Below are positions 26,341-36,199 of a DNA stretch of 64,000 nt, piece by piece. The notes under the pieces are model-generated. The model searched no databases. It was not told the origin of the DNA and saw nothing but the letters and a program-made list of their open reading frames with translations. Position 1 is the stretch's first letter; the number at the start of each line of letters is the position of its first letter. The position numbers and the translations under genes were made by a program. Source of the stretch: Streptomyces sp. NRRL F-5135 (GTDB lineage Bacteria > Actinomycetota > Actinomycetes > Streptomycetales > Streptomycetaceae); the NCBI RefSeq assembly GCF_000719775.1, contig NZ_JOHR01000011.1, forward strand, positions 124,001-188,000, read 5' to 3'.

Positions 26341-27381
26341 ATGAGTACCGTTGCCGCATACGCCGCTCCCGCCGCCAAGGCTCCCCTGGAGCGCACCACG
26401 ATCGAACGCCGCCCGGTCGGCGAGTCCGACATCCTGATCGACATCAAGTTCGCCGGGATCTGCCACTCGGACATCCACCAGGCCCGCGAGGGCTGGGGAG
26501 AGGCGATCTTCCCCATGGTGCCGGGCCACGAGATCGCCGGCGTCGTCACCGAGGTCGGCGCGGGTGTCACCAAGTACACGGTCGGTGACCGGGTGGGCGT
26601 GGGCTGTTTCGTCGACTCCTGCCGCGAGTGCGAGTACTGCCGGCAGGGCCTTGAGCAGTACTGCGTCAAGGGCAACACCGCGACGTACAACGCCCTCGAC
26701 AAGAACGGCGAGCCCACCTACGGCGGCTACTCCACGCACGTCGTCGTCGACGAGAACTACGCCGTCCGCATCCCCGACAGCCTGTCGCTGGACGTGGCCG
26801 CGCCGCTGCTGTGCGCGGGTATCACCACGTACTCCCCGCTGAGGCACTGGAACGCCGGGCCGGGCAAGAAGGTCGCCGTCCTCGGCATGGGCGGCCTGGG
26901 CCACATGGGCGTGAAGATCGCGCACGCGATGGGGGCGGAGGTGACCGTCCTCAGCCAGTCGCTGCGCAAGCGCGAGGACGGGCTGAAGCTCGGCGCCGAC
27001 CACTACTACGCCACCAGCGACCCGAAGACCTTCGAGGAACTGGCCGGCACGTTCGACATCATCCTGTCCACCGTCTCCGCCCCGCTGGACTTCGCCGCGT
27101 ACCTGTCGCTGCTGAAGACGGACGGCGCGCTGGTGAACGTCGGCGCGCCCGAGGAGCCGGTGTCGCTGAACCTCTTCGCCCTGCTCGGGGGCCGCAAGAC
27201 CCTCGCCGGATCGATGATCGGCGGCATCGCGGAGACCCAGGAGATGCTGGACTTCTGCGCGGAGCACGGGTTCGGGGCCGAGATCGAGCTGATCCGCGCC
27301 GACCAGATCAACGAGGCGTACGAGCGGGTGCTGTCGAGTGACGTCCGCTACCGGTTCGTGATCGACACCTCCACGATCTGA
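26341..27381 (+). CDS. NAD(P)-dependent zinc alcohol dehydrogenase (cinnamyl-alcohol type)
   Basis: A 346-aa medium-chain dehydrogenase/reductase. Catalytic zinc ligands are in CHSDIH and GHEIAGVV. The structural zinc site is [15 protein letters not shown]. The nucleotide-binding motif is GMGGLGHMG (about residues 182-190). The sequence most resembles YahK/AdhC-like aldehyde reductases that reduce aldehydes to alcohols using NADPH. GAGGAGCAC precedes the ATG. It is divergent to the XRE regulator, which probably controls it. Confidence 0.92.
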   Translation: MSTVAAYAAPAAKAPLERTTIERRPVGESDILIDIKFAGICHSDIHQAREGWGEAIFPMVPGHEIAGVVTEVGAGVTKYTVGDRVGVGCFVDSCRECEYCRQGLEQYCVKGNTATYNALDKNGEPTYGGYSTHVVVDENYAVRIPDSLSLDVAAPLLCAGITTYSPLRHWNAGPGKKVAVLGMGGLGHMGVKIAHAMGAEVTVLSQSLRKREDGLKLGADHYYATSDPKTFEELAGTFDIILSTVSAPLDFAAYLSLLKTDGALVNVGAPEEPVSLNLFALLGGRKTLAGSMIGGIAETQEMLDFCAEHGFGAEIELIRADQINEAYERVLSSDVRYRFVIDTSTI

Positions 27382-27459
27382 GGCCACCGCCGCGCATGGT
27401 GACATGCGCGGCGGAGCCTGGTGCCCCTCGCGGCACGAGAACCGAAGAGGGACCACGCG

Positions 27460-29535
27460 TCACTCGGCGCGCACGCCCACCTCGGCCTTCAGCACGGCCG
27501 GGTCGGTGGTCGGCGCCGCGCACACGAACCGCCGGCACACATAGGCGGCGGGCCGGCCGTCCACCAGCGGACGGTCGGCCAGCAGCGGGAATTCCCCGCC
27601 CTCCGCCTCCCCGGTGGCGACCACGGCCCCGGGGGCGGTGGCGAGGAGGGCCGCGCGGTGCAGGGCGGTACGGCGCGGGGTCGCCGTGCCGTCCTCTCCC
27701 TCACCGCCGCCACCGCCGCCACCGTCCGCCGGCCCGACGACCGCGATCTCGCGCGGCCCGTCCAGCAGCGCCTCGGCCACCGCGAGCCCCCACCCCACGA
27801 AGCGTGGCGCCCGCGGCCCCAGCGCCTTGACCACGCCCAACGCCCCCTCCGCGGCGACCCGGTGGGCCTCGGATCCGGTGTGCGCGGCGTACGAGAGAAG
27901 CGCCCCGGCCGCCGCCGTCCAGCCCGACGGCGTGGCGTTGTCCGTCGGGTCCTGCGGGCGGCGGATCAGCCGCTCGGCGTCATGGGCGGTGTCGAACAGC
28001 TCACCGCCCTCCCCGACGAACCGGTCCAGCACGCTGTCCAGCAGGAAGCCGGCGAACTCCAGCCAGGCGCCCTCGCCGGTGACAGCCGCGAGCGCGAGGA
28101 ACCCCTCGGCGACATCGCCGTAGTCCTCCAGCACTCCGGCGTGCGCGCCCGCGCGTCCGTCCTTCGAGGTACGGGCCAGGCGTGCCGCCTCGTCCATGTG
28201 CAGCCGTACGAGCTGGTCGGCGGCCTCGGTGGCGCGTTCGACCAGGTCGGGCCGGTCGAAGTACGCGCCTGTCTCGGCCAGCGCGGCGATCGCCAGCCCG
28301 TTCCAGGCGGCCACGACCTTGTCGTCCCGGCCGGGCCGGGGCCGCTCCTCGCGCGCGGCGAGCAGGCGCCGGCGTACGGAGGCGACCCGCTCGGCGTCCA
28401 CGACCCCGTTGCCCTGCGGCAGTTGGAGCACGGAGGCGCCCTCTTCGAACGTCCCCTCCCGCGTCACACCGAAGTAGTGCTCGGCGAACTCGCCGTCCGC
28501 CTCGCCCAGCACCTCGCGCAGCCGCTCCGGGGTCCAGACGTAGTAGGCGCCCTCGACATGGCGGCCGGTGCCGTCGTCGCTGTCCGCGTCCAGGGCGGAG
28601 GCGAAGCCGCCCTCGGCGGTGCGCAGTTCGCGGACCATGAAGTCGGCGGTCTCCAGCGCGACCCGGCGGGCCAGGTCGGAACCGGTCGCCCGCCACAGGT
28701 GCGCGTACACACGGCACAGCAGCGCGTTGTCATACAGCATCTTCTCGAAGTGGGGCACGACCCACTCGCGGTCCACCGAGTACCGTGCGAATCCGCCGCC
28801 GAGCTGGTCGTAGATCCCGCCCCTGGCCATCGCCTCGCAGGTGTCGGCGGCCATCTGGAGCGCGCCCTCGGAGCCCGTGCGGGCATGGTGGCGCAGCAGG
28901 AACTCCAGGACCATCGACGGCGGGAACTTGGGCGCTCCCCCGAACCCGCCGCGCCGGTCGTCGTACTCCCGCGTCAGCCCCAGCAGCGCCCCCGCCAGCT
29001 CCTCCTCGCCGGGCACCCCGTCCCCCGCCAGGGCGAGCGACCGCCCGGCCAGGTCCCGTACGATCCGCCCCGCGACCTCGGTCACCTCCGCGCGCCGCCC
29101 GGCCCAGGCGGTGCTCACGCCCTCCAGTACCTGCGGGAAGGAGGCCATGCCGTGCCGGGGTTCGGGAGGGAAATAGGTGCCGAAGTAGAAGGGCTTCGCG
29201 TCCGGCGTCAGGAACACGGTCATGGGCCAGCCGCCCTGCCCGGTGGCGGCCTGCACGGCCTCCATGTAGACGGCGTCGACATCGGGCCGCTCCTCGCGGT
29301 CCACCTTGATGTTGACGAAGTGCTCGTTCATGTACGCGGCGGTCTCATCGTTCTCGAAGGACTCGTGCGCCATGACGTGGCACCAGTGGCACGCGGAGTA
29401 TCCGACGGACAACAGTACGGGCACGTCGCGCTGGGCCGCCTCCGCGAACGCCGCTTCCCCCCACGGCCACCAGTCCACCGGATTGGAGGCGTGCTGCAGC
29501 AGGTACGGCGACTGCTCATCGGCAAGTCGGTTCAT
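27460..29535 (-). CDS. DUF255 thioredoxin-domain protein (YyaL/SSP411 family)
   Basis: A 691-aa protein. The N-terminal thioredoxin-like domain has SACHWCHVM (Cys49 and Cys52), and [15 protein letters not shown] precedes it. The long C-terminal half is an (alpha/alpha)6 barrel like N-acylglucosamine 2-epimerase domains ([42 protein letters not shown]). Function is undefined; family members are cytosolic and highly conserved. The ATG at 29535 gives the canonical [16 protein letters not shown] start. Length is as expected for the family. Confidence 0.92.
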   Translation of the reverse strand: MNRLADEQSPYLLQHASNPVDWWPWGEAAFAEAAQRDVPVLLSVGYSACHWCHVMAHESFENDETAAYMNEHFVNIKVDREERPDVDAVYMEAVQAATGQGGWPMTVFLTPDAKPFYFGTYFPPEPRHGMASFPQVLEGVSTAWAGRRAEVTEVAGRIVRDLAGRSLALAGDGVPGEEELAGALLGLTREYDDRRGGFGGAPKFPPSMVLEFLLRHHARTGSEGALQMAADTCEAMARGGIYDQLGGGFARYSVDREWVVPHFEKMLYDNALLCRVYAHLWRATGSDLARRVALETADFMVRELRTAEGGFASALDADSDDGTGRHVEGAYYVWTPERLREVLGEADGEFAEHYFGVTREGTFEEGASVLQLPQGNGVVDAERVASVRRRLLAAREERPRPGRDDKVVAAWNGLAIAALAETGAYFDRPDLVERATEAADQLVRLHMDEAARLARTSKDGRAGAHAGVLEDYGDVAEGFLALAAVTGEGAWLEFAGFLLDSVLDRFVGEGGELFDTAHDAERLIRRPQDPTDNATPSGWTAAAGALLSYAAHTGSEAHRVAAEGALGVVKALGPRAPRFVGWGLAVAEALLDGPREIAVVGPADGGGGGGGEGEDGTATPRRTALHRAALLATAPGAVVATGEAEGGEFPLLADRPLVDGRPAAYVCRRFVCAAPTTDPAVLKAEVGVRAE

Positions 29536-29699
29536 ACGCGCATCGTCGCATGATCCGGACCCACGAGCCCGGCTTCGCGTGGCCCGGCGGTGGTCCTCGA
29601 TGGAGCAGCAGCGGTTCACCCCGCCGGGGACGGCTCCCGGCCCGCTCCCGCTTCAGCCGCCGGCGCGTCCGCGACGCGAGCTCACCTGCGGAGAATTAA

Positions 29700-29729
29700 G
29701 TTGATACGTCAACCGAACGGGGCTATGGT
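29700..29729 (+). promoter_or_regulatory. promoter with MarR-type operator O1
   Basis: GTTGATACGTCAAC (29700-29713) is palindromic GTTGA-N4-TCAAC. Its TTGATA (29701-29706) is also the -35 box for TATGGT (29724-29729) at 17-nt spacing. A repressor bound here would block polymerase. It serves the GNAT gene at 29791. Confidence 0.65.
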
Positions 29730-29790
29730 GCTGTCCGGACTGACGGAACTCCCGCCGAGTCGAGCGGGATCGCACCCGAGAGAAGGTCAC

Positions 29791-30099
29791 ATGGCGGTCG
29801 AAGTGGGCGACGTGCCCGATGCGAAGCGTTACGAGGCCCGCGTCGACGGAGAGTCCAAGGTCGCGGGCGTCGCTGAATACATCCGTACGACGGAGCTCAT
29901 CGCCTTCGTGCACACCGAGGTCGCGCCGGAGTACGGGGGCAGAGGAGTGGGGTCCGCGCTGGCTCGCACAGCCCTTGACGAGGCACGGGCCACGAACCTG
30001 CGAGTTCTCGCCACATGCCCGTTCTTCGCGGACTGGATCGCCCGGCATCCCGAGTATCAGGACCTCCTGTACCAGTCCCGCAGCAGGGTCAGCGACTGA
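29791..30099 (+). CDS. small GNAT acetyltransferase (YjdJ/COG2388 type)
   Basis: A 102-aa single-domain GNAT. The acetyl-CoA pyrophosphate loop is GGRGVGSAL (about residues 49-57), followed by ARTALDEARATNLRVLATCPFFADWIARHPEYQDL, the usual C-terminus of this mini-GNAT group. GAGAGAAGG precedes the ATG. The substrate is unknown. It is paralogous to the GNAT at 35448 in the same cluster, and both are under the shared palindrome. Confidence 0.85.
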   Translation: MAVEVGDVPDAKRYEARVDGESKVAGVAEYIRTTELIAFVHTEVAPEYGGRGVGSALARTALDEARATNLRVLATCPFFADWIARHPEYQDLLYQSRSRVSD

Positions 30100-30120
30100 G
30101 CGTGTCGCCGACGTTCAGAG

Positions 30121-30720
30121 GAACCGCCGGGCACGACGGCGCTGTTCATCGCCACGGTTCCGCTGTGGAGCGCGCCGCTGAACACCGCAAGGGGACGGCG
30201 GACGCGCGGCGCGGAATGGGCGGGGGTCCGGCTCGGCCCGGCGGGCGTCGCCGTGCTGTCGGCCGGACTCGGACGCGGCGGGCTGACAGGTGCGGCGATC
30301 CTCCTGCCGGCCGCCATCCGCTGGGTACTCGGCTCCCATCTGGACGACCACTCGGCCGGCGTGCGCGGGCCGGCCGCGCAGCTGCTCGCGGGCGGCGCGG
30401 CGCCGGCCGTGGCGGCCGCCGTCCGGGGCGAGTTCGCGTCACCGCCGCGGCCGACCTGGGGCGCCGGGCTCGCCCTCACCTACCTGGTGGTCTTCGGGTC
30501 CCCGCTGGCCATGGCCGCCTACCGCCACCTCACCGCCCGCACCAGCCCGGCTCTGGCCACGAGCTACGCCTTCGTCGCCCCGGTGATCGCCGTCCTGTCG
30601 GGCGCCCTCTTCCTGGACGAACCCCTCACCACCCATGTCCTGGCCGGCACCGCCCTCATCGCCGTCGCCCTCTGCACCACCCTCCTCAGCAGATCCCGGC
30701 CCGCCGCAGGACCCACGACG
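30121..30720 (+). pseudogene. C-terminal remnant of an EamA (DMT) transporter
   Basis: Reading from about 30121, TALFIATVPLWSAPL, EWAGVRLGPAGVAVLSAGLG, SYAFVAPVIAVLSGALFLDE and a final hydrophobic helix match the second two thirds of an EamA drug/metabolite permease. The first several helices are absent. The frame begins directly after the GNAT stop and runs without its own stop into the next gene's promoter. No plausible start exists. It is a decayed gene, possibly once part of the cluster. Confidence 0.65.
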
Positions 30721-30759
30721 ACCACGCACCCACGCACCCACGCACCCACGCCCCCCATG

Positions 30760-30779
30760 GTGGACGTATCAACTATATT
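30760..30779 (+). promoter_or_regulatory. operator O2 and -10 box of the pyruvate oxidase gene
   Basis: GTGGACGTATCAAC (30760-30773) differs at one position from the reverse complement of O1. TATATT (30774-30779) abuts it as a -10 candidate; no canonical -35 is evident. Confidence 0.55.
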
Positions 30780-30835
30780 GAGGCTGTCGAGAGTCACCCG
30801 AGACAGGTGTGCAGCCCGAGGGGAGAAGTACGACG

Positions 30836-32575
30836 ATGCGGAATCTGACCGTGGCCCAGCAACTGGTGGACATCCTGCGCCAGGCGGGCGTGGAGCGGAT
30901 CTACGGCGTGGTGGGTGACAGCCTGAACTCGGTGGTCGACGCGGTGCGCCGTACCGACGGCATCGAGTGGGTGCATGTACGGAACGAGGAGGCCGCCGCC
31001 TTCGCCGCGGCAGCGGAGGCACAGCTGACCGGCAGGCTCGCGGTGTGCGCCGGAAGCTGTGGCCCCGGAAACACGCATCTGATCCAGGGACTGTACGACG
31101 CGCACCGCTCCGGTGCGCCCGTGCTGGCACTCGCCTCGCACATCCCGTCCCATCAGATCGGCACCGGTTTCTTCCAGGAGACCCACCCGGAACGGCTGTT
31201 CACCGAGTGCAGCGACTACTGCGAGATGGTCAGCACCCCCGAGCAGATGCCCCGGGTTCCGCGGATCGCCATACAGCGGGCCCTCGGCAACAGCGCGGTG
31301 TCGGTCCTGGTCATACCGGGCGATGTCGCGCACGACGGGGCGACTCACCCGACGGGAAGCAGCGACCTGGTCACTGAGCGCGGCCGGGTCGTCGCGCCGG
31401 ACAGACAGGTGCGGGCGCTGGCCGGGAAACTGAACGCGGCACGGAAGGTGATGCTGTTCTGCGGTGCGGGGGTGCGGGACGCGCACGCCGAGGTCATGGC
31501 GCTCGCCGAGAAGGCTGCCGCCCCCGTCGGGCACACGCTGCGGGGCAAGGAGTGGATCCAGTTCGACAACCCGTACGACGTCGGTATGAGCGGTCTGCTG
31601 GGCTACGGCGCCTGTTTCGACGCGATGCACGAGTCCGACCTGGTCGTTCTGCTCGGCACCGACTTCCCGTACGACGACTTCCTGCCGCAGGCGCGGACCG
31701 TGCAGATCGACCACGACGCGGGCCGCCTCGGCCGTCGCAGTGTGCTGGAACTCGGGGTCCACGGTGACGTCCGGGAGACGCTGCGGGCCGTGCTGCCGTT
31801 GGTCGAGGCGAAGCGGGACCGCACCTATCTGGACCGGATGCTGCACAAGCATGCCAAGTCGCTGGAGACGGTGGTCTCCGCCTACACCCACGACGTCGAC
31901 CGGCACACCCCGATCCACCCTGAGTACGCGGCCTCGCTGCTGGATGAACTCGCCGCCGACGACGCGGTGTTCACCGTGGACACCGGCATGTCCAACGTGT
32001 GGGCGGCGCGTTATCTGACCCCCAACGGGCGACGCCGGGTGATCGGTTCGTTCGTGCACGGCACGATGGCCAACGCGCTGCCGCACGCCATCGGCGCGCA
32101 GTTCGCCTACCCCGGCCGCCAGGTGATCTCCATGTCAGGTGACGGTGGACTGGGCATGCTGATGGGCGAGTTGCTCACAGTGAAGCTGCACGATCTGCCG
32201 GTGAAGACGATCGTCTTCAACAACTCCTCCCTGGGCATGGTGAAGTTGGAGATGCTGGTCGAGGGGTTGCCCGAGCACGAGACCGATCACGAGCCGGTGG
32301 ACTACGCGGCGATCGCCCGCGGCGCGGGTATCGAGGCGATCCGCATCGAGCGCCCCGGGGATGTCGCCGAGGGACTCAAGCGGGCATTCGCCCACGACGG
32401 ACCGTTCCTGGTCGACCTGGTGACCGACCCCAACGCGCTGTCGATCCCGCCGCGCGTCTCGGCCTCCCAGGTCAGGGGATTCGCCTTCGCCGCGGGCCGG
32501 ACAGTGCTCGACGGGGGCGTCGGCAAGATGCTCGACCTGGCCCGCGCCAACCTGCGGAACATCCCCCGCCCCTGA
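30836..32575 (+). CDS. poxB: pyruvate dehydrogenase (quinone)/pyruvate oxidase, ThDP-dependent
   Basis: A 579-aa ThDP enzyme of the PoxB type, which decarboxylates pyruvate to acetate and CO2 with electrons passed to quinone. Three ThDP-fold domains are visible: the N-terminal Pyr domain (GVERIYGVVGDSLNS, VRNEEAAAFAAAAEA with the catalytic Glu), the central FAD-binding domain, and the C-terminal PP domain. The last carries the ThDP motif from GDGGLGML (about residue 435) to NNSS. GAGGGGAGAA fixes the start at ATG 30836. It is under operator O2 and is expected to be induced with the rest of the MarR cluster. Confidence 0.85.
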   Translation: MRNLTVAQQLVDILRQAGVERIYGVVGDSLNSVVDAVRRTDGIEWVHVRNEEAAAFAAAAEAQLTGRLAVCAGSCGPGNTHLIQGLYDAHRSGAPVLALASHIPSHQIGTGFFQETHPERLFTECSDYCEMVSTPEQMPRVPRIAIQRALGNSAVSVLVIPGDVAHDGATHPTGSSDLVTERGRVVAPDRQVRALAGKLNAARKVMLFCGAGVRDAHAEVMALAEKAAAPVGHTLRGKEWIQFDNPYDVGMSGLLGYGACFDAMHESDLVVLLGTDFPYDDFLPQARTVQIDHDAGRLGRRSVLELGVHGDVRETLRAVLPLVEAKRDRTYLDRMLHKHAKSLETVVSAYTHDVDRHTPIHPEYAASLLDELAADDAVFTVDTGMSNVWAARYLTPNGRRRVIGSFVHGTMANALPHAIGAQFAYPGRQVISMSGDGGLGMLMGELLTVKLHDLPVKTIVFNNSSLGMVKLEMLVEGLPEHETDHEPVDYAAIARGAGIEAIRIERPGDVAEGLKRAFAHDGPFLVDLVTDPNALSIPPRVSASQVRGFAFAAGRTVLDGGVGKMLDLARANLRNIPRP

Positions 32576-32647
32576 GATGGCCGCCGTCCGCACCGAGGTC
32601 CGGATTCACGGCCCCGGGACGGTCGCCGGACAGATATCCCACTTCGG

Positions 32648-32678
32648 GTTGATGCGTCATCTACCTTGATGCGTCACC
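32648..32678 (+). promoter_or_regulatory. tandem operators O3a/O3b upstream of the FMN reductase
   Basis: GTTGATGCGTCATC (32648-32661) and CTTGATGCGTCACC (32665-32678) share the core TGATGCGTCA, centred 17 bp apart on the same DNA face within about half a turn. They precede the reductase ATG by 87 bp. Confidence 0.6.
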
Positions 32679-32764
32679 GCCGGACACCGTCGCCCACCAC
32701 CTCCCTCACACCTCCTGACGTCTCGTTCAGGACGGCACTACCATCCGCACCCTTAAGGAAATCC

Positions 32765-33331
32765 ATGACCGAAATCGGCATCATCCTCGGCAGCACCCGC
32801 CCCAACCGCAACGGTGAGCAGGTCGCCAAGTGGGTCTACGACATCGCCTCTCGGCGCAGCGACGCCGGGTTCGAGGTCGTCGACCTGCGTGACTACCCGC
32901 TGCCGCACCTGGACGAGCCGCTGCCCCCGTCGATGGGCCAATACCAGGGCGAGCACACGAAGAAGTGGGCCGAGAAGATCGCTTCCTTCGACGGGTTCGT
33001 CTTCGTCACCCCGGAGTACAACCACAGCACGTCCGGCGTGCTCAAGAACGCCATCGACTACCTCTACACCGAGTGGAACAACAAGGCGGCCGGCTTCGTG
33101 TCGTACGGCGGTGTCGGCGGTGCCCGGGCTGTGGAACACCTGCGCCTGGTCGCCGGCGAGCTGCAGATGGCCGACGTCCGCCAGCAGGTGGCGCTGTCGC
33201 TGATGACCGAGTTCGAGAACTTCAGCGTCCTCAAGCCCGGCGAGTACAACGTGCGGGCCCTCGACACCCTGCTCGACCAGGTCGTCGCCTGGAGCCAGGC
33301 ACTGGCGCCGCTCCGTACGGCCGCCGCCTGA
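32765..33331 (+). CDS. NADPH-dependent FMN reductase (flavodoxin-like)
   Basis: A 188-aa flavodoxin-fold oxidoreductase. FMN phosphate-binding loop GSTRPNRNGEQVA (residues 9-21), the PEYNHSTSG segment near residue 82 and SYGGVGGARAVEHL near 118 are diagnostic of the NADPH-dependent FMN/azoreductase family (SsuE/ChrR-like). Likely roles are quinone, azo or chromate reduction. AAGGA lies 5 nt before the ATG. The gene is a plausible electrophile/quinone defence component of the MarR cluster. Confidence 0.9.
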   Translation: MTEIGIILGSTRPNRNGEQVAKWVYDIASRRSDAGFEVVDLRDYPLPHLDEPLPPSMGQYQGEHTKKWAEKIASFDGFVFVTPEYNHSTSGVLKNAIDYLYTEWNNKAAGFVSYGGVGGARAVEHLRLVAGELQMADVRQQVALSLMTEFENFSVLKPGEYNVRALDTLLDQVVAWSQALAPLRTAAA

Positions 33332-33643
33332 GCCGTTCGGGACGCCGTTCGGGACGCCGGTCTGTCCACGCCGGGTCCGGTTCCGACGGGCCCGGTAGCC
33401 GGCATCCCTCCTGCCCGGGAGCACGCCCGGATCAGGCGGCGGAAGGGGAGACGGCTGCCCAAGCCGCCAAGGCTCGGGCAGCCGTACACGACCGACGCGA
33501 CGATCGGCGGGCCCGGCCGGACACGTCGATGACGGCGTCGACACCGGACGGTGTCATACCGCGCCCTCGAAAAGTCGTGGTGGCCCTCGAACGCGGCCGG
33601 GCGAGACGGGGCCGCGCATGCGGTCGGCGCCCCGCGCCTCCTT
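33332..33643. other. intergenic region before marR
   Basis: About 310 bp with no supported gene. A minus-strand stretch near 33490-33560 reads SGVDAVIDVSGRARR, faintly like a zinc-alcohol-dehydrogenase fragment, but is too short to call. Confidence 0.35.
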
Positions 33644-33669
33644 AGTGAACTGTCAACTATGTTTAAACT
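33644..33669 (+). promoter_or_regulatory. operator O4 and leaderless promoter of marR
   Basis: AGTGAACTGTCAAC (33644-33657) keeps TGA-N4-TCA. TAAACT (33664-33669) is a -10 box that would place transcription start at the marR ATG (33676). The operator lies between -35 and -10 positions, suggesting autorepression. Confidence 0.55.
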
Positions 33670-33675
33670 CGCTTC

Positions 33676-34143
33676 ATGGAACAGGGAGTGCGTTGGCTGA
33701 CCGCGGAGGAGCAGCTTGCGTGGCGGAGCTTCGTCAACATGCACGAGAGGCTCATGGGCCGGTTGTCCCGCTTGTTGCAGACGGAGTCCAACGTGTCGCG
33801 TGCGGACTACGCCGTACTGGTCGAGCTGACGGACGTACCGGACGGGCGGCGACGGATTCTGGACATCGCCAGGGCGCTGGAGTGGGAGAAGAGCCGGATG
33901 TCCCATCACATCGCCCGGATGGTGAAGCGTGGGCTGGTGGTGCGGGAGGAGTGCGCCGAGGACGGCCGTGGCGCGTTCGCGGTGATCACCGATGAGGGGC
34001 GAGCGATGATCGAAGCCGCCGCCCCGCGCCACGTGGAGGCGGTGCGCGAGCTCTTCCTCGACAACGTCACGCCGTCGGAGCTGCGGTTGCTGGCCCGGAT
34101 CTCCGAGCGCGTGGTGGAGAAGCTGGACGAGGAATCGTCCTGA
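33676..34143 (+). CDS. MarR-family transcriptional regulator of the stress cluster
   Basis: A 155-aa winged-helix regulator. The dimerisation helices flank a wHTH with SRADYAVLVELTDVPDGRRRILDIARALEWEKSRMSHHIARMVKRGLV, and the wing carries RGAFAVITDEGRAMIEAA. Family members bind palindromes as dimers and are released by phenolics, oxidants or electrophiles. No conserved Cys sensor is prominent. No ribosome binding site is seen and the -10 box position predicts leaderless translation. It is the most likely ligand of the GTTGA-N4-TCAAC sites found at every promoter from 29.7 to 36.3 kb. Confidence 0.9.
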   Translation: MEQGVRWLTAEEQLAWRSFVNMHERLMGRLSRLLQTESNVSRADYAVLVELTDVPDGRRRILDIARALEWEKSRMSHHIARMVKRGLVVREECAEDGRGAFAVITDEGRAMIEAAAPRHVEAVRELFLDNVTPSELRLLARISERVVEKLDEESS

Positions 34144-34205
34144 CCGGAACGGGCGGCCCGGGGGGCCTCACGCGGTCGGCGTGAGCGTCGCCGCAGTGGC
34201 ATTTA

Positions 34206-34219
34206 CGTGACTCGTCAAC
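34206..34219 (+). promoter_or_regulatory. operator O5
   Basis: CGTGACTCGTCAAC retains TGA-N4-TCA. It lies 63 bp after the marR stop and well upstream of the pirin gene; no promoter boxes are obvious around it. Confidence 0.4.
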
Positions 34220-34397
34220 CACGTCTCCGTCGCACCGGCCACGCCGAAGGCCAGGGGTGTGGCGGGCCGACGGCCTCCACTCGTCGTGAAGCGGCGGTAC
34301 CGGGTGCTTGCTCATGGTCGGCACGCGATGGAACACGTTGATGGTGACTGCCATCCCACAGGTGCTGTGGCCATCGGCCCGCCCTCGTGACACCATG

Positions 34398-34411
34398 GTT
34401 GACGTGACAAC
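34398..34411 (+). promoter_or_regulatory. operator O6 directly upstream of the pirin gene
   Basis: GTTGACGTGACAAC has GTTG/CAAC arms with one deviation in the core. TTGACG inside it could be a -35. It ends 24 bp before the pirin GTG, with the ribosome binding site GGGAGG at 34422-34427 in between. Confidence 0.5.
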
Positions 34412-34435
34412 CAGACTGTGTGGGAGGTGCTCTCG

Positions 34436-35425
34436 GTGAGCAATGCGGAAACCGATGCCGCGGCGCTGCGGTGCGGCGCGCTCCTCGACCGCGAGCGGCC
34501 GACCGGAGCGCCGCGGGTCGATGTCCTGTCGGCGCGTGAGGTCCCCCTGGGTGGTCCGCGCGCTATGCGCGTGCGGCGGACGCTGCCCCAGCGGGGGCGC
34601 ACACTCATCGGCGCCTGGTGCTTCGCCGATCACTACGGGCCGCACCAGGTCGCCGCGTCGGGCGGCATGAACATGCCTCCGCATCCGCACACCGGACTGC
34701 AGACGGTGACCTGGCTGTTCAGCGGTGAGGTCGAGCATCGCGACACCCTCGGCACCCGTGCCCTGGTCAGGCCCGGCGAGACAAACGTCATGACCGGCGG
34801 GTACGGCATCGCCCACTCGGAGGTCTCCACCCCGGACACGACCGTCATCCACGGCGTCCAGTTGTGGGTCGCGCTGCCCGAGGAACACCGCGACACCACC
34901 CGGGACTTCCAGCACCACGCGCCCGAACTCACGCAGGTCGACGGGGCCGAGATCAGGGTCTTCCTGGGCTCGCTCGTCGGCCGGACCTCCCCGGTCCGGA
35001 CCTTCACGCCGCTGCTCGGCGCCGAGATCGTCATCGAAGCGCACACGACGCTCACTCTCGCCGTGGACGCGGCTTTCGAGCACGGCCTCCTCGTGGACAG
35101 TGGGGACATCCGCCTGATCGACACGGTGCTGCGGCCCGCCGAACTCGGCTACGCCCCTCGCGGCGCGGACACTCTGACGATGGTGAACGAGACGGACGCC
35201 CCGGCGCGGGCCATCCTCCTCGGAGGGCCTCCCTTCGAGGAGGAGATCGTCATGTGGTGGAACTTCATCGGCCGCGGCCACGAAGACATCGTGAAAGCCC
35301 GCGAGGACTGGGAGGCCTCCTCCGACCGCTTCGGCGTCATCGAGGACTTCCCCGGCGGCCGCCTTCCCGCACCGGCTCTGCCGAACGCCGTCATCACACC
35401 GCGCCGGAACCCTCCGACGCGCTGA
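34436..35425 (+). CDS. pirin family bicupin protein
   Basis: A 329-aa bicupin. The N-terminal cupin has GAWCFADHYGP, then PPHPHTGLQTVTWLFSGEVEHRD, which provides the His-His-His-Glu metal site of pirins, and GGYGIAHSEVS. Bacterial pirins act as quercetinase-like dioxygenases or redox-linked regulators of pyruvate metabolism; its neighbour here is a pyruvate oxidase, which makes the latter attractive. The GTG at 34436 has GGGAGG 8 nt upstream. A mini-GNAT follows after 22 bp in the same operon. Confidence 0.9.
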   Translation: MSNAETDAAALRCGALLDRERPTGAPRVDVLSAREVPLGGPRAMRVRRTLPQRGRTLIGAWCFADHYGPHQVAASGGMNMPPHPHTGLQTVTWLFSGEVEHRDTLGTRALVRPGETNVMTGGYGIAHSEVSTPDTTVIHGVQLWVALPEEHRDTTRDFQHHAPELTQVDGAEIRVFLGSLVGRTSPVRTFTPLLGAEIVIEAHTTLTLAVDAAFEHGLLVDSGDIRLIDTVLRPAELGYAPRGADTLTMVNETDAPARAILLGGPPFEEEIVMWWNFIGRGHEDIVKAREDWEASSDRFGVIEDFPGGRLPAPALPNAVITPRRNPPTR

Positions 35426-35447
35426 CCTCCCTCACCGAAGGCCCACC

Positions 35448-35786
35448 ATGAGCGAGTCCTCCACCACCACGGTCGTCAAGCGGATGGATACCGAGCGCCG
35501 GTACGACATCATGGTCGACGGCCGGCACGCCGGCCTGACCGCCTACCGCGACCTGGGCATGCGGCGGGTCTTCTTCCACACCGAGTTGGACAAGGCCTTC
35601 GCCGGCCAGGGACTGGGCGCACAGTTGGTCCGCCGGGCACTCGTCGACGTGCGCGCGTCCGGAATGCGGATCGTCCCGGTCTGCCCCTACGTCGCCAAGT
35701 TCCTCAAGCGGCACGACGAGTTCGCGGACATCACCGACCCGGTCACACCCGACACCCTGCGGTGGCTGGAGACACAGCTCGGCTGA
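35448..35786 (+). CDS. small GNAT acetyltransferase, second copy
   Basis: A 112-aa mini-GNAT with AFAGQGLGAQLVRRALVDV as acetyl-CoA loop and VPVCPYVAKFLKRHDEFADI at the end, the same family as the gene at 29791. It lies 22 bp after the pirin stop with GAAGG as ribosome binding site, so it is presumably cotranscribed with pirin. The substrate is unknown. Confidence 0.85.
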   Translation: MSESSTTTVVKRMDTERRYDIMVDGRHAGLTAYRDLGMRRVFFHTELDKAFAGQGLGAQLVRRALVDVRASGMRIVPVCPYVAKFLKRHDEFADITDPVTPDTLRWLETQLG

Positions 35787-36199
35787 GCGGGTGAGCCGGC
35801 CCGGACGCGGGGCATCCCCTTGCCGGCCCCGGCCGGGCATCGGCTGTCCGCCCCCCATCGGCCGGGCGCGGCGAGAAGGTACACCCGCGCGGTCCGGAGG
35901 TTCGGATTCGACGCAGGCAGCCGGCCGTCCCGCTTCATCGCACGGTAGTGACCAGCAGGTCGGCAGTGCGCCCGGACCTCAGTGCCGTCGGTGATCCACG
36001 AGTCCGGCGATCACCTCGATCTCGTTGGCTGTGAAGACGTTCCGATGAGCGTCGTACAGCTTCGCGACGGCCGAACACGGCGCCCCGCGCGCTCCCCCCG
36101 CCGAGACGGCGACTGCCACCGGCCACACAACGGCGTACGCGGCCGACCACCGGCTTCGCCCCCAGGCCGGCGTCACCAACTTCCCCTCTCCCGCAGCTA
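35787..36199 (-). other. intergenic region with a possible degraded minus-strand gene
   Basis: A 77-codon minus-strand frame (35979-36212) starts MMRQVAAGEGKLVTPAWG and ends AHRNVFTANEIEVIAGLVDHRRH with good codon bias in its second half. It has no recognisable family and no clear ribosome binding site, and its start overlaps operator O7a. It may be a gene remnant. Nothing else is seen here. Confidence 0.3.

Noticed and set aside
33490..33560. Minus-strand SGVDAVIDVSGRAR, faintly like a zinc-dehydrogenase fragment
   Set aside because: Only about 15 residues match; too short to call a pseudogene.
34228..34360. Minus-strand short frame between marR and the pirin gene
   Set aside because: No start signal and no recognisable family; the region is better explained as regulatory DNA with operators O5 and O6.
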